DNA of 36,257 bases from an uncultured Oscillospiraceae bacterium (GCA_947585425.1 CANPWZ010000018.1:1-36257), one strand, 5' to 3'; shown: positions 17,598 to 26,036, counted from the first letter of the stretch. Translations and numbers: made by a program. Notes: generated by a model not told the origin, from the letters alone.

Positions 17598-18821
17598 ATG
17601 GCGCAACATCCCCAGCTCTCCTGGCCGGAGCGCGGCCAACTCTGGCTCCGGCTGCTCATCCGGCTGGTGCTGGCCGTCGCCGCCGTCCTGCTGTTCTTCC
17701 TGGTGGGGCTGCCCCTGCTGTCCCTGCTGTTCCCCTTCGTGCTGGCCCTCATCGTGGCCTGGTGTCTCAACCCGGCGGTGAAATGGCTCCAGCACAGGCT
17801 GCCCCTGAAGCGCAAGGCCATCTCCCTGCTCCTCCTCATCCTGGTATTCGCCGTCATCGGCGGGGTGCTGTTCGGGGTGGGCTGGGTGGCGGTGTCCCAG
17901 ATCACCTCCCTGTTCGACAACCGGCAGTCCCTGCTGGACGATCTGATGAACGGCCTGGACGCCCTGTGGGCCGCCGTGGGCGGCTGGCTGGACGAGGTGG
18001 GGAAGATCATCCCCCTGCCGCCGGAGCTGCTCTCCTCCGGGGAGGGCCTGCTGGAGATGCTGGGGCGGTGGTTCCAGTCCCTGGACCTCACCGGCTGGCT
18101 CACCCGGCTCATGGGCCGCGCCCCCGACCTGGTGTCCAATGTGTCCGGCTTCCTGGTGGCCCTCATCGTGTTCGTGATGGCCAGCTATTTCATCACCGGC
18201 GAGTACCCCCGCTACCGCTTCCAGGTCACCGACCGCATGCCCGCCGAGGTGCGGGACTTCTCCCGCTCCGCCCGGAACATCTGCGTGGCGGCCTTCGGCG
18301 GCTATCTGAAGAGCCAGTTTCTCATGTCCCTGGTGGTGTTCCTCATCCTCACCGTGGGCTTTATGTTCATGGGCAACAGCTACGGGCTGCTCATCGCCTT
18401 CGGCCTGGCGGTGCTGGACTTCATCCCCATCGTGGGCTCCGGCACTGTGATGGTGCCCTGGGCGGTCATCGACCTGATCCTGGGCCGCTACGGCTCCGCC
18501 ATCGGTTTGATGATCATCTGGGGGATCATCGCCCTGTTCCGGCAGCTGGCCGGCCCCAAGGTGCTGGGCGACCAGACCGGCCTGTCCCCCATCCTGTCTT
18601 TGCTGGGCATCTACGTGGGCATGAAGGCCGCGGGGGTGCTGGGGATGATCTTCGGCCCCCTTCTCCTGCTGGTCATCATCAACCTGGGCCGGCTGGGCAT
18701 TTTCCGGCCCGCCATGGACGATGTGCGCCTGGCCGCCGCCGACACCATGGCCATCCTCCGCTCCGGCCGCAGGCCCCCCAAGGAGGACGAGACCGGGCCG
18801 GAGCCCCCCGCGGAGCCATAA
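17598..18821 (+). CDS. AI-2E family transporter / YtvI-like permease
   Basis: A 407-residue membrane protein of the PerM/AI-2E family. Hydrophobic segments lie near 20-65, 72-98, and 180-400, with a soluble Trp/Leu-rich middle region (about 105-170). The family hallmark near the C-terminal third, LDFIPIVGSG, followed by GPKVLGDQTGLSPILSLLGIY (cited only as a conserved region), is clear. In Bacillus the close relative YtvI is a sporulation membrane protein; other relatives are proposed sodium-proton antiporters or AI-2 exporters. Which applies here is unresolved. AAGGAGG lies 7-8 nt before the ATG at 17598. Confidence 0.88.
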   Translation: MAQHPQLSWPERGQLWLRLLIRLVLAVAAVLLFFLVGLPLLSLLFPFVLALIVAWCLNPAVKWLQHRLPLKRKAISLLLLILVFAVIGGVLFGVGWVAVSQITSLFDNRQSLLDDLMNGLDALWAAVGGWLDEVGKIIPLPPELLSSGEGLLEMLGRWFQSLDLTGWLTRLMGRAPDLVSNVSGFLVALIVFVMASYFITGEYPRYRFQVTDRMPAEVRDFSRSARNICVAAFGGYLKSQFLMSLVVFLILTVGFMFMGNSYGLLIAFGLAVLDFIPIVGSGTVMVPWAVIDLILGRYGSAIGLMIIWGIIALFRQLAGPKVLGDQTGLSPILSLLGIYVGMKAAGVLGMIFGPLLLLVIINLGRLGIFRPAMDDVRLAAADTMAILRSGRRPPKEDETGPEPPAEP

Positions 18822-18905
18822 AAAAGCGCCTTCTCCCCCGTTTCCGGCGGAAAACAGAACCCTCTTCACAGAATTTAGGGGAATTGTTCAAAATTGTTTC
18901 GGACT

Positions 18906-18912
18906 TTCGACA
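18906..18912 (-). promoter_or_regulatory. Possible single Spo0A box upstream of htrA
   Basis: TTCGACA, the reverse complement of the 0A-box core TGTCGAA, about 78 nt before the htrA start. The same heptamer also occurs by chance in several coding regions of this window (it encodes Phe-Asp), so a lone copy is weak evidence. Confidence 0.25.
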
Positions 18913-18989
18913 CACCCAGGACACATTTTCGCGGTATCTTATCCCCAGCAGACGGGCGGACGGGCCCGTCACGGAAGGAGTGTTCCACC

Positions 18990-20441
18990 ATGGACGATCA
19001 GTTCAACAGCAGCGGCTATTATCCCGATAACGATAACAACAGCGGCGGTCCCTCCGGCGGGTATGACCGGGACAGCGGCTCCTATCATTACAGCTATGTG
19101 CCCCCTTACGGCGGCGCCCCCACCCCTTCGCCCCTCTCCCCCCCGCCCCAGGCTCCAAAAAAGAAAACGGGCGGCGTGGCGAAAGTCATCGCGGCGGTAG
19201 CGGCATGTGCCCTCATCGGCACCGGGGCGGGCTTCGGCGGGGCCGCCCTCTACGGCGCGGTGAACGGCGGCGATGACACGGCCGGCGCGCCGGTGGACAT
19301 CTATCAGAACACCACCGATCCCCGGCCCGTGGACGTCCACCAGGCCGACGGCCTCACCCCCATGTCCCTGGAGGAGATCAACGCCGCCTACGCCGACTCC
19401 TGCGTGTGTATCACCGTGAAGGGCACCGTTCAGCAGGGATACTACCAGTACCAGACCTCCGGCGCCGGCTCCGGCTTCATCCTCAGTCAGGACGGCTACA
19501 TCGTCACCAACAACCACGTGGTGGAGAGCGCCCAGGAGATCCAGGTCACCCTGAACAACGGGGAGAGCTACCCGGCCAAGCTCATCGGTGCGGAGGAGCT
19601 GAACGACGTGGCGGTGCTGAAGATCGACGGCATCACCGGCCTGAAGCCCGTGGTCATCGGCGACTCTGACGACCTGGTGGTGGGCGAGACGGTCTGCACC
19701 ATCGGCAACGCCCTGGGCACCCTGTCCTTCTCCCTGACCTCCGGCACCGTGTCGGCCACCGGCCGGTCCATCACCATGACCGACGGCACCGTGATGAACT
19801 ATATCCAGACCAACTGCACCATCAACGCCGGCAACTCCGGCGGTCCCCTGTTCGACAGCTACGGCCGGGTGTGCGGCATCACCTCCGCCAAGTACTCCAA
19901 CAACGGCGACTCCTCCGAGGCGTCCATCGAGGGCATCGGCTTCGCCATCCCCATCAACGACGTAATCGGCATCATCACCGACTATATCGAGCACGGGTAC
20001 GTCACAGGCCGGCCCTATATGGGCATCCTCCAGTGCACCACCGTGGACGAGCAGTGGATGGAGACCTTCGGCTGGCCCGCCGGCGTGTACGTCAACGGCG
20101 TGCAGGAGGGCTCCTGCGCCGAAAAAGCCGGCATCCGCCGGGGCGACATCATCACGAAGATCGACGACACCGACATCACCGACGCCAACCAGATGGTGTC
20201 CGTGAAGAACAGCTACAAGGCCGGCGACACGGTGACGATCACCCTCTACCGGGCGGGCGAGACGCTGACCGTCCAGCTCACCTTCGACGAGCAAACCGAA
20301 CAGCAGACCACCCAGACCCGGCCGGAGACGCAGACGCCCTCCGGGAACCAGGGCGGCTCCGGGAACGGCGGCGGCTTTGGCTACGGCGACGGGGACGATT
20401 TCTACGGCTTCGACCCCTGGGAGTGGTTCTTCGGTCGCTGA
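18990..20441 (+). CDS. htrA: HtrA/DegP-type membrane-anchored serine protease with PDZ domain
   Basis: Surface quality-control protease (family S1C). In 483 residues: a cytoplasmic tail rich in Ser, Gly, Asn and Tyr (1-60), one membrane helix (about 62-87), a trypsin-like domain with His in NNHVV (about 176), Asp in LNDVAVL (about 206) and Ser in GNSGGP (about 283), then one PDZ domain (about 335-430). An unusual C-terminal tail rich in Gly, Asp and aromatics ends ...WEWFFGR. I chose the ATG at 18990 (GGAAGGAG, 9-nt spacing) rather than the longer reading from 18894. No CtsR or CIRCE operator was seen upstream. The gene is followed by a strong terminator and is probably monocistronic. Confidence 0.93.
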   Translation: MDDQFNSSGYYPDNDNNSGGPSGGYDRDSGSYHYSYVPPYGGAPTPSPLSPPPQAPKKKTGGVAKVIAAVAACALIGTGAGFGGAALYGAVNGGDDTAGAPVDIYQNTTDPRPVDVHQADGLTPMSLEEINAAYADSCVCITVKGTVQQGYYQYQTSGAGSGFILSQDGYIVTNNHVVESAQEIQVTLNNGESYPAKLIGAEELNDVAVLKIDGITGLKPVVIGDSDDLVVGETVCTIGNALGTLSFSLTSGTVSATGRSITMTDGTVMNYIQTNCTINAGNSGGPLFDSYGRVCGITSAKYSNNGDSSEASIEGIGFAIPINDVIGIITDYIEHGYVTGRPYMGILQCTTVDEQWMETFGWPAGVYVNGVQEGSCAEKAGIRRGDIITKIDDTDITDANQMVSVKNSYKAGDTVTITLYRAGETLTVQLTFDEQTEQQTTQTRPETQTPSGNQGGSGNGGGFGYGDGDDFYGFDPWEWFFGR

Positions 20442-20456
20442 ATCCATTTAAGCGGC

Positions 20457-20491
20457 AAGGCCGCCCTGTGTATCCACAGGGCGGCCTTTTT
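20457..20491 (+). terminator. Intrinsic terminator of htrA
   Basis: A 14-bp perfect stem (20457-20470 with 20475-20488), a TATC loop, and a run of five Ts ending at 20491. Confidence 0.93.
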
Positions 20492-20515
20492 GCGGGGACC
20501 TGTCGGCGGGGAGAC

Positions 20516-20544
20516 AAAAAGGGCGGCCATTGGCCGCCCTTTTG
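20516..20544 (-). terminator. Intrinsic terminator of the 38-residue gene
   Basis: Perfect 10-bp stem (20519-20528 with 20532-20541). On the minus strand it follows the UGA of the small gene after one base and ends in five Us. It is A/T-flanked on both sides and could also work in the plus direction as a backup for htrA. Confidence 0.8.
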
Positions 20545-20661
20545 TCACGCGCTCAGAGCCTCGATCTCGGCCTCCGCCTCCGAACGGGTGTCGGCGGAAA
20601 AGCAGAATTCCCCGTTCAGATAGACCTCCACGTGGCCCCTGACAAAAACCAGTTCGTACAT
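20545..20661 (-). CDS. 38-residue small protein, unknown function
   Basis: A short open reading frame beginning MYELVFVRGHVEVYLNGEF and ending in an acidic, Ala/Glu-rich helix with stop UGA at 20545. Support for reality: AGGAAAGGAAG lies 9 nt before the ATG, a strong terminator lies directly after the stop, and a TATACT -10-like box (20701-20696) lies about 35 nt upstream, although its -35 is poor. The predicted shape is a beta-hairpin followed by a helix. I do not recognise the family. It may be a small regulatory or binding protein; nothing more can be claimed. Confidence 0.68.
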   Translation of the reverse strand: MYELVFVRGHVEVYLNGEFCFSADTRSEAEAEIEALSA

Positions 20662-20756
20662 TGCCGGACACTTCCTTTCCTGTTGTACTGCCGTCAGTAT
20701 ACAGAAAAGAAAGTCCTATAAACCGGCACTAATTCAGCCCCGCTTTTCGGACCTGC

Positions 20757-21533
20757 TCAGGCGATGTCCGCCCGCTGGACGGCGGCGCATCTGCCGCTCT
20801 CCGTGTCGATGTCGAACAGCACGCAGTCCATGCGGCAGGGACCGTCCGCGGCGGTGAACCGCTGAGGCAGCCCCCCAAGGAAGCGGTTGATTGCCTGTTC
20901 CGGCCTGATGCCGATGACCGAGTCCACCGGCCCGGTCATGCCCAGGTCGGTGACGAACCCCAGGCCTTTCGGCAGCACCCGGCAGTCGGCGGTGGGCACA
21001 TGGGTGTGGGTGCCCCAGAGGGCCTGGGCCCGCCCGTCCAGATACCAGGCCATGGCCGCTTTCTCGCTGGTGGCCTCAGCGTGGAGATCCACCAGGGTCA
21101 CATCGGCCCCGCCCTCCTTGAGAATGGCGTCCAATTTGCTAAAGGGGTTGTCGAAGTTGGCGTCCATCTCCGCCCGGCCGATCAGGTTCACCACCCGGAT
21201 GCGGAGGCCCCGGGGGCCGTCGAACACGCCGTGCCCCCTGCCGGGGACCCGGCTGGTGTAGTTGGCGGGCCGGAGGAGATAGGGACAGCCCTCCATGTAG
21301 TCCGTGATGGCCTGCTTGTCCCAGGTGTGGTTGCCCATGGTGATCACGTCCGCCCCGGCGGAGAAGATGGCATCCGCCTGTTTGGGCAGCAGGCCGTTGC
21401 AGGCGGCGTTTTCCCCGTTGACCACGGTGAAGTGGACCCCGTGGAGCTTCCGCAGGGCGGGCAGGTGCTTTGCGAGAAAGTCCACGCCGCAGTCGCCCAC
21501 CACATCGCCCACAGCCAGCACGCGCAGGATCAT
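20757..21533 (-). CDS. YmdB-like metallophosphoesterase (TIGR00282 family)
   Basis: Dinuclear-metal phosphoesterase. The B. subtilis homologue YmdB hydrolyses 2',3'-cyclic nucleotides and influences the biofilm/motility choice. In 258 residues the metal-site motifs appear in order: GDVVGDCG (about 8), NGENAA (about 39), GNHTWDK (about 67), DLHAEATSEK (about 147) and GTHTHVPTAD (about 173). GAGAGGGTGG precedes the ATG at 21533. It lies 23 nt after the DEAD-box helicase gene in the same direction, suggesting an RNA-metabolism operon. In many Firmicutes ymdB follows rny; here it does not. Confidence 0.92.
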   Translation of the reverse strand: MILRVLAVGDVVGDCGVDFLAKHLPALRKLHGVHFTVVNGENAACNGLLPKQADAIFSAGADVITMGNHTWDKQAITDYMEGCPYLLRPANYTSRVPGRGHGVFDGPRGLRIRVVNLIGRAEMDANFDNPFSKLDAILKEGGADVTLVDLHAEATSEKAAMAWYLDGRAQALWGTHTHVPTADCRVLPKGLGFVTDLGMTGPVDSVIGIRPEQAINRFLGGLPQRFTAADGPCRMDCVLFDIDTESGRCAAVQRADIA

Positions 21534-21556
21534 GACACCACCCTCTCAGTTCTTTT

Positions 21557-22738
21557 TCAACTCTGTTCCACCAGGGTCAGAACGCCGTCCTCGTCGTACT
21601 TCAAAAGCTGGATGTCCGCCCGGGTGTTCCGGGCGATGTCCCGCATCTTCACGTACTCGCCGGGGGTGGCCATCAGCGTATAGGCTACGCCGTGCTTTTT
21701 CGCCCGGCCGGTGCGGCCGATCCGATGGATGTAGTACTCCTGCTCGTCGGGCACGTCGTAGTTGAACACCACGTCCACGTCGTCGATGTCCAGCCCCCGG
21801 GCGGCCACGTCGGTAGCCACCAGCACCCGGAGCCTGCCCGCCTTGAACTTCTCCAGGGTCCGCTCCCGCACCCGCTGCTGGATGTCCCCGTGGATGGCCT
21901 CGCAGGAGATCCCCCGCATCTTCAAAAGGCCGGCCAGCCGGTCGGTCATATTTTTCGTGTTGCAGAAGGCGATGGCCCGCTCATACTGGCCGCCCTCCAG
22001 CAGGGCCACCATGGTGTCCAGCTTCTGCTCCCTCCCCAGCAGCTCGATCTGGTACTGTTGGATGTCCGGGCGGTTCTCCTCGATGGGCCGGACGGTGATC
22101 TCCGCCGGGTCCCGCTGGTACACCCAGGAGATGTCCATGACCTCCCGGCTGATGGTGGCGGAGAAGAGCCCCAGGTTCCGGCGGTTGGGCATTCGGTCCA
22201 GGATGCGGGTCACGTCCTGGATGAAGCCCATGTCCAGCATACGGTCGGCCTCGTCCAGCACCACGGTCTGCACCCTGTCGATGCGCACCGTGCGGCGCTT
22301 CATGTGGTCCATGAGCCGCCCGGGAGTGGCCACCACCAGCTGGGGCTTGGCCTTCAGTTGGGCGAACTGCTTTTCGATGGGCTGGCCGCCGTAGAGGCAG
22401 GCGGTGCGCACTCCCTCCCGGAAGGCGCACAGGTCGCTCAGCTCGTCCCGGATCTGGATGGCCAGCTCCCGGGTGGGGGCCAAGATCAGGCCCTGGACGT
22501 CCTCATTCGCCGGATCGACATGCTCCACCATGGGGATGCCGAAGGCGAAGGTCTTGCCGGTGCCGGTGGGGGCCTTCGCCACCACGTCCTTCCAGTCCAT
22601 GAAGAAGGGGATGGCGCCCCCCTGGATAGGGGTGGCCTGGGTAAAGCCCTTTTTGTCCAAAGCCTTCATGGTGGCCTCCGACAGGCCCATATCCTTGTAG
22701 TAGTATATCTCCTGTACCTGTTCGCCGTTGATCTCCAT
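21557..22738 (-). CDS. DEAD-box RNA helicase (CshA-like)
   Basis: ATP-dependent RNA helicase for mRNA decay or ribosome assembly. It has 393 residues, essentially the two RecA-like domains with a very short tail. Motifs: Q-motif GFTQATPIQ (about 31-39), motif I APTGTGKT, Ia PTRELA, motif II DEAD (VLDEADRM), III SAT, IV region AIAFCNT, V ATDVAARGLD and VI HRIGRTGR. The short C-terminus lacks the basic extension of CshA/DeaD, so RNA-partner contacts may differ. I chose ATG 22738 (AGAGAGGAA upstream). The promoter is at 22777-22805. Confidence 0.93.
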   Translation of the reverse strand: MEINGEQVQEIYYYKDMGLSEATMKALDKKGFTQATPIQGGAIPFFMDWKDVVAKAPTGTGKTFAFGIPMVEHVDPANEDVQGLILAPTRELAIQIRDELSDLCAFREGVRTACLYGGQPIEKQFAQLKAKPQLVVATPGRLMDHMKRRTVRIDRVQTVVLDEADRMLDMGFIQDVTRILDRMPNRRNLGLFSATISREVMDISWVYQRDPAEITVRPIEENRPDIQQYQIELLGREQKLDTMVALLEGGQYERAIAFCNTKNMTDRLAGLLKMRGISCEAIHGDIQQRVRERTLEKFKAGRLRVLVATDVAARGLDIDDVDVVFNYDVPDEQEYYIHRIGRTGRAKKHGVAYTLMATPGEYVKMRDIARNTRADIQLLKYDEDGVLTLVEQS

Positions 22739-22776
22739 ACCTAAGGTTCCTCTCTTATCGTAAATCAATCTAAAGT

Positions 22777-22805
22777 AGTATATCATAGATGGCGGCGGAA
22801 CGCAA
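22777..22805 (-). promoter_or_regulatory. Sigma-A promoter of the DEAD-box helicase gene
   Basis: Minus strand TTGCGT (22805-22800), 17-nt spacer, TATACT (22782-22777). Confidence 0.75.
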
Positions 22806-22819
22806 ATCATATTTTCCCC

Positions 22820-22848
22820 TTGAAATCATAGCGGTTTTGTGGTATTTT
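22820..22848 (+). promoter_or_regulatory. Promoter of the Rrf2-family gene
   Basis: TTGAAA (22820-22825), 17-nt spacer, TATTTT (22843-22848). It begins 15 bp from the divergent helicase promoter. Rrf2/IscR proteins commonly bind their own promoters, but no clear operator palindrome is visible here. Confidence 0.55.
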
Positions 22849-22878
22849 GGTGTCAGCCTATCGAAGGGAGGGGCCGTG

Positions 22879-23304
22879 ATGAAGATCTCCACAAAGGGGC
22901 GCTACGCCCTCCAGCTCATGGTGGATCTGGCCATGCACCAGCAGGACGGCCCCGTGTCTCTGAAGGACGCCGCCGGACGCCAGGGCCTCAGCGACAAATA
23001 TCTGGAGCAGATCGTCACCCCCCTGTCCCGGAACGGGCTGGTGCGGTCCGTCCGGGGGGCCGGGGGCGGATACCTGCTCACCCGCAGGCCGGAGGAGTAC
23101 ACCGTGGGAGACATCCTGCGGCCCCTGGAGGGCGACCTGGCCCCGGTGGAGTGCGCCGCCAACTCCGAGTGCTGTTCCCGCAGCGGCCAGTGCTTCACCC
23201 TGGAGCTGTGGCAGGACATCCACAAGGCGGTGTCCTCGGTGGTGGACCACACCACCCTGGCCGATCTGGTGGAGCGGTGCCAGGCCAAGCGGCCCGCCGA
23301 ATAA
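22879..23304 (+). CDS. Rrf2-family transcriptional regulator (IscR-like, Fe-S ligands present)
   Basis: A 141-residue winged-helix regulator. MKISTKGRYALQLMVDLA at the start and LSDKYLEQIVTPLSRNGLVRSVRG (conserved recognition region) are family hallmarks. The cluster-binding loop has four Cys in a C-x5-CC-x5-C pattern (about 93-106), so an Fe-S or redox-sensing role is likely. ATG 22879 is preceded by AAGGGAGG. Unusually, no iscS/iscU or cysteine-synthesis genes are beside it; it is monocistronic, ending in a terminator. Regulation of Fe-S biogenesis elsewhere in the genome is an inference. Confidence 0.92.
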   Translation: MKISTKGRYALQLMVDLAMHQQDGPVSLKDAAGRQGLSDKYLEQIVTPLSRNGLVRSVRGAGGGYLLTRRPEEYTVGDILRPLEGDLAPVECAANSECCSRSGQCFTLELWQDIHKAVSSVVDHTTLADLVERCQAKRPAE

Positions 23305-23310
23305 GACGCG

Positions 23311-23343
23311 AACTCCCTCCGGCGAGGCCGGAGGGAGTTTTTT
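23311..23343. terminator. Bidirectional terminator between rrf2 and the DUF1287 gene
   Basis: A 13-bp stem (23311-23323 with 23327-23339) with a T-run on the plus side (23338-23343). The DUF1287 stop codon begins at 23345, so the same hairpin can end the minus transcript, although with only an AA/TT edge on that side. Confidence 0.85.
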
Positions 23344-24020
23344 CAGCTGATCCGAAAGTGGGCCACGATGTCCCCCCGGCTCCCCAGGATGTCCTGCTCG
23401 TAGCCGATCTGATTGGGACTGCCGTGGTGGAGGACGAAGGGCACTCCCCGAAAGTTCCGCATATCGGACACCACGCCGATATGGCCCTTGAACACCACAA
23501 TATCTCCCCCCTGCCACTGGTCGATCTGGGACAGGTCGGTGGTCAGCTCGATGGCGGTGTGCCGGAAGTACACCAGCAGATTGCGCACCCGCCTAAAGTC
23601 GATGTTGCTGTCGATGCGGTCCTCCCCGTAGGCGTCCAGGTCCTTCCGCATATCCTCCGCCACCAGCTCCTTCAAATCGTACCCCGCCCCCAGCAGGCCG
23701 AAAGCCACCACGTCGGCGCAGACGCCGTACCCGTCGTCGGGGTAACCTCCGCCGTAATAGGCGCTCTTGTACTTGGGCTCGGTGGCCAGATAGGCCCGGA
23801 CGCTCTGGAGGATGTCCATCTGGTCGTCGATGCCGTCCCCGTCGGCGTCCACCGCGCTCATATAGGGCTCGATGCCGAAGCGGGCGCCGTCGTACATCCG
23901 ATGGGGAATGACATTGAGCCGGTACAGGACATAGACGACCGCCCCGGCGGCGATCAGCAGGATCACGGCGGCGATCACGAAGGGCAGCCGGGACCGCTGC
24001 GTCCTCCCCTGGTATCTCAC
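23343..24020 (-). CDS. DUF1287 family membrane-anchored protein
   Basis: A 225-residue protein with a basic N-terminus, one membrane helix (about 12-36) and an extracytoplasmic DUF1287 domain. Visible features: an Asp-rich loop VDADGDGIDD (a calcium-binding-like motif), GVCADVVAFGLL with a conserved Cys-Ala-Asp, and GDIVVFKGHIGVVSD with a conserved His. The Cys/His pair resembles the NlpC/P60-like peptidase layout, so a cell-wall amidase role is possible but unproven. I chose the GTG at 24020 (GGAAGG about 10 nt upstream). The frame stays open far upstream, but that part lies antisense to mutY and is not protein-like. The promoter is at 24060-24088. Confidence 0.82.
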   Translation of the reverse strand: MRYQGRTQRSRLPFVIAAVILLIAAGAVVYVLYRLNVIPHRMYDGARFGIEPYMSAVDADGDGIDDQMDILQSVRAYLATEPKYKSAYYGGGYPDDGYGVCADVVAFGLLGAGYDLKELVAEDMRKDLDAYGEDRIDSNIDFRRVRNLLVYFRHTAIELTTDLSQIDQWQGGDIVVFKGHIGVVSDMRNFRGVPFVLHHGSPNQIGYEQDILGSRGDIVAHFRIS

Positions 24021-24040
24021 AAAATCACGACCTTCCGGCG

Positions 24041-24069
24041 TTGAAAATCCGCCGGGAATATGATAGCAT
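24041..24069 (+). promoter_or_regulatory. Weak candidate promoter of mutY
   Basis: TTGAAA (24041-24046), 17-nt spacer, TAGCAT (24064-24069). It faces and overlaps the opposing DUF1287 promoter. Confidence 0.4.
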
Positions 24070-24088
24070 ACTCCACAGAAGATTTCAA
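24060..24088 (-). promoter_or_regulatory. Promoter of the DUF1287 gene
   Basis: Minus strand TTGAAA (24088-24083), 17-nt spacer, TATCAT (24065-24060). Confidence 0.6.
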
Positions 24089-24104
24089 GGAAGGAGGTCC
24101 CGCC

Positions 24105-25151
24105 GTGGTCGGACTGGACAGGCTGCCCCTCCCCCTGCTGGAGTGGTTCCGGGACAACGCGCGAAAGCTGCCCTGGCGGAACGACCCCACCCCCTACCAT
24201 GTGTGGCTGTCGGAGATCATGCTCCAACAGACGCGGGTGGCGGCGGCGCTGGACTACTACCGGCGGTTCCTGGAGGAGTGCCCCGATCTTGAGACCCTGG
24301 CCGCCCTGCCCGAGGACCGGCTCATGAAGCTGTGGCAGGGGCTGGGGTACTACTCCCGGGCCCGGAACCTGCAAAAGGCGGCGCGGGTCATCGTAAATGA
24401 GTACGGCGGAACGTTTCCCGCGGACTACGAGGCTGTCCGGGCCCTCCCCGGCGTGGGGGACTATACCGCCGGCGCCGTCTGCTCCATCGCCTTCGGACAG
24501 CCCGTCCCGGCGGTGGACGGCAACGTGCTGCGGGTGGCCGCCCGTGTCTCCGGGGACGGCGGCGACATATCCTCCCCGGAGATGAAAAAGCGGGTGACCG
24601 AGGCCGTGAGGGCGGTGATGCCCCTCCATGCCCCGGGGGCGTTCAACCAGGCGCTGATGGAGCTGGGGGCCACGGTGTGCCTCCCCAACGGCGCGCCCCT
24701 CTGCGAAACGTGCCCCGCCCGGGACTTCTGCGCCGCCCTGACCCAGGACAGGATCGCCGAGCTGCCCTTCAAATCCCCCAAAAAGCCCCGGCGGGTGGAG
24801 GAGCGCACCGTGTGGCTCCTCTTCCACGATGACCGGGCGGCCCTGCGGCGGCGGTCGGAGCGGGGCCTGCTGGCGGGGCTTTGGGAGTTCCCCAACGAGC
24901 CCTCCGGCGCGGAGCCCCTGGCGGACTGGGGCGTCTCTCCCCTGGCCGAGGAATACGCGGGGCAGGCGAAGCACATCTTCACCCATGTAGAGTGGCATAT
25001 GGCCTTCCGGGCGGTGGAAACGGCCTCCGACGCCCTGCCGGAGGGCTGGGTGTGGGCCACCCTGGACGAGCTGGAGGGGGTCTACCCCGTCCCAAACGCC
25101 TTTGACGGGGCCAAAAAAGCCGTGCTGAAGCGGCTGGGAGGGGCGGTATGA
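24105..25151 (+). CDS. mutY: A/G-specific adenine glycosylase
   Basis: Base-excision repair enzyme that removes adenine mispaired with 8-oxoguanine. In 348 residues: catalytic Glu in SEIMLQQT (about 36), helix-hairpin-helix LPGVGDYTAGA (about 116-126) with catalytic Asp in AVDGN (about 137), an Fe-S site C-x7-C-x2-C-x5-C (about 192-209), and a C-terminal Nudix-like 8-oxoG recognition domain (about 230-345). I chose the GTG at 24105 because AAGGAGG (24091-24097) is 7 nt upstream; the ATG at 24060 has no ribosome site and overlaps the promoter. Its stop overlaps the next gene's start by 4 nt (ATGA). Confidence 0.94.
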   Translation: MVGLDRLPLPLLEWFRDNARKLPWRNDPTPYHVWLSEIMLQQTRVAAALDYYRRFLEECPDLETLAALPEDRLMKLWQGLGYYSRARNLQKAARVIVNEYGGTFPADYEAVRALPGVGDYTAGAVCSIAFGQPVPAVDGNVLRVAARVSGDGGDISSPEMKKRVTEAVRAVMPLHAPGAFNQALMELGATVCLPNGAPLCETCPARDFCAALTQDRIAELPFKSPKKPRRVEERTVWLLFHDDRAALRRRSERGLLAGLWEFPNEPSGAEPLADWGVSPLAEEYAGQAKHIFTHVEWHMAFRAVETASDALPEGWVWATLDELEGVYPVPNAFDGAKKAVLKRLGGAV

Positions 25152-26035
25152 GCGGCTTTGTGTGTACCCTCTGCCCCCGGAACTGCGGCGCTTACCGAGA
25201 CGGATCCCACGGGGAGGGCTTCTGCGGGATGCCCTCCGTCCCTTACGCGGCCAGGGCCGCCCTCCACCGCTGGGAGGAGCCCTGCCTCACCGGGGACCAC
25301 GGCGCGGGGACGGCGTTCTTCTCCGGCTGCACCCTTCGGTGCGTGTTCTGTCAGAACGCCTCCATCAGCAGAGAAAATTATGGTAAACCGCTGACGGACG
25401 ACGAGCTGTACGCCGCCTTCGGCCGTCTGGCGGAGCAGGGGGCCGCCTGCATCGAGCTGGTGACCCCCACCCAGTTCACGAACGCCCTGGCCCGGGTGCT
25501 GGAGCGGCCCGTCCCGGCTGGCCTGCCGGTGGTGTGGAACAGCGGCGGATACGAGAAGGCGTCCACCCTCCGCGCCCTGGACGGCAAGGTGGACGTCTAT
25601 CTGCCCGATCTGAAATACGTCACCCCCGCCCTGGCGGAGCGGTACTCCGGCGCGGCGGACTATCCCGAGGCGGCAAAAAGCGCCATTTTAGAGATGTACC
25701 GCCAGCGGGGGCCCATCCGTCTGGAGGGCGGGCTGCTGAAAAGCGGGGTGCTCATCCGGCACCTGATCCTGCCGGGACAGGTGAACGAGGCCAAACGGGT
25801 GATGGACTGGGCGGCGGAGACCTTTCCGCCCGGGGCGGTGCTGTTCTCCCTCATGGCCCAGTACACCCCCATGAACGACCTGACGGACTATCCCGAGATC
25901 GGCCGGCCCCTGCGGAGGTCCGAACTGCGCATCGCCCAGGAGTATATGGAAAACCTGGGCCTCGCCGGGTATGTGCAGGAGCTGGCGTCGGTGGGCGGGG
26001 GATTCGTGCCCGCCTTCGATCTGACGGGGCTGTGA
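25148..26035 (+). CDS. Radical SAM protein, PflA-like activating-enzyme family
   Basis: A 295-residue radical SAM protein. The cluster motif CTLRCVFC (Cys at about 61, 65 and 68) fits CxxxCxxC. An additional Cys-rich N-terminus (CTLCPRNCG and GFCG) is typical of the stand-alone 'putative pyruvate formate-lyase activating enzyme' group rather than true PflA. HLILPGQ and QYTPM are also family-typical. The true substrate is unknown. It is translationally coupled to mutY by an ATGA overlap; no glycyl-radical enzyme is adjacent. Confidence 0.88.
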   Translation: MSGFVCTLCPRNCGAYRDGSHGEGFCGMPSVPYAARAALHRWEEPCLTGDHGAGTAFFSGCTLRCVFCQNASISRENYGKPLTDDELYAAFGRLAEQGAACIELVTPTQFTNALARVLERPVPAGLPVVWNSGGYEKASTLRALDGKVDVYLPDLKYVTPALAERYSGAADYPEAAKSAILEMYRQRGPIRLEGGLLKSGVLIRHLILPGQVNEAKRVMDWAAETFPPGAVLFSLMAQYTPMNDLTDYPEIGRPLRRSELRIAQEYMENLGLAGYVQELASVGGGFVPAFDLTGL

Positions 26036-26036
26036 G

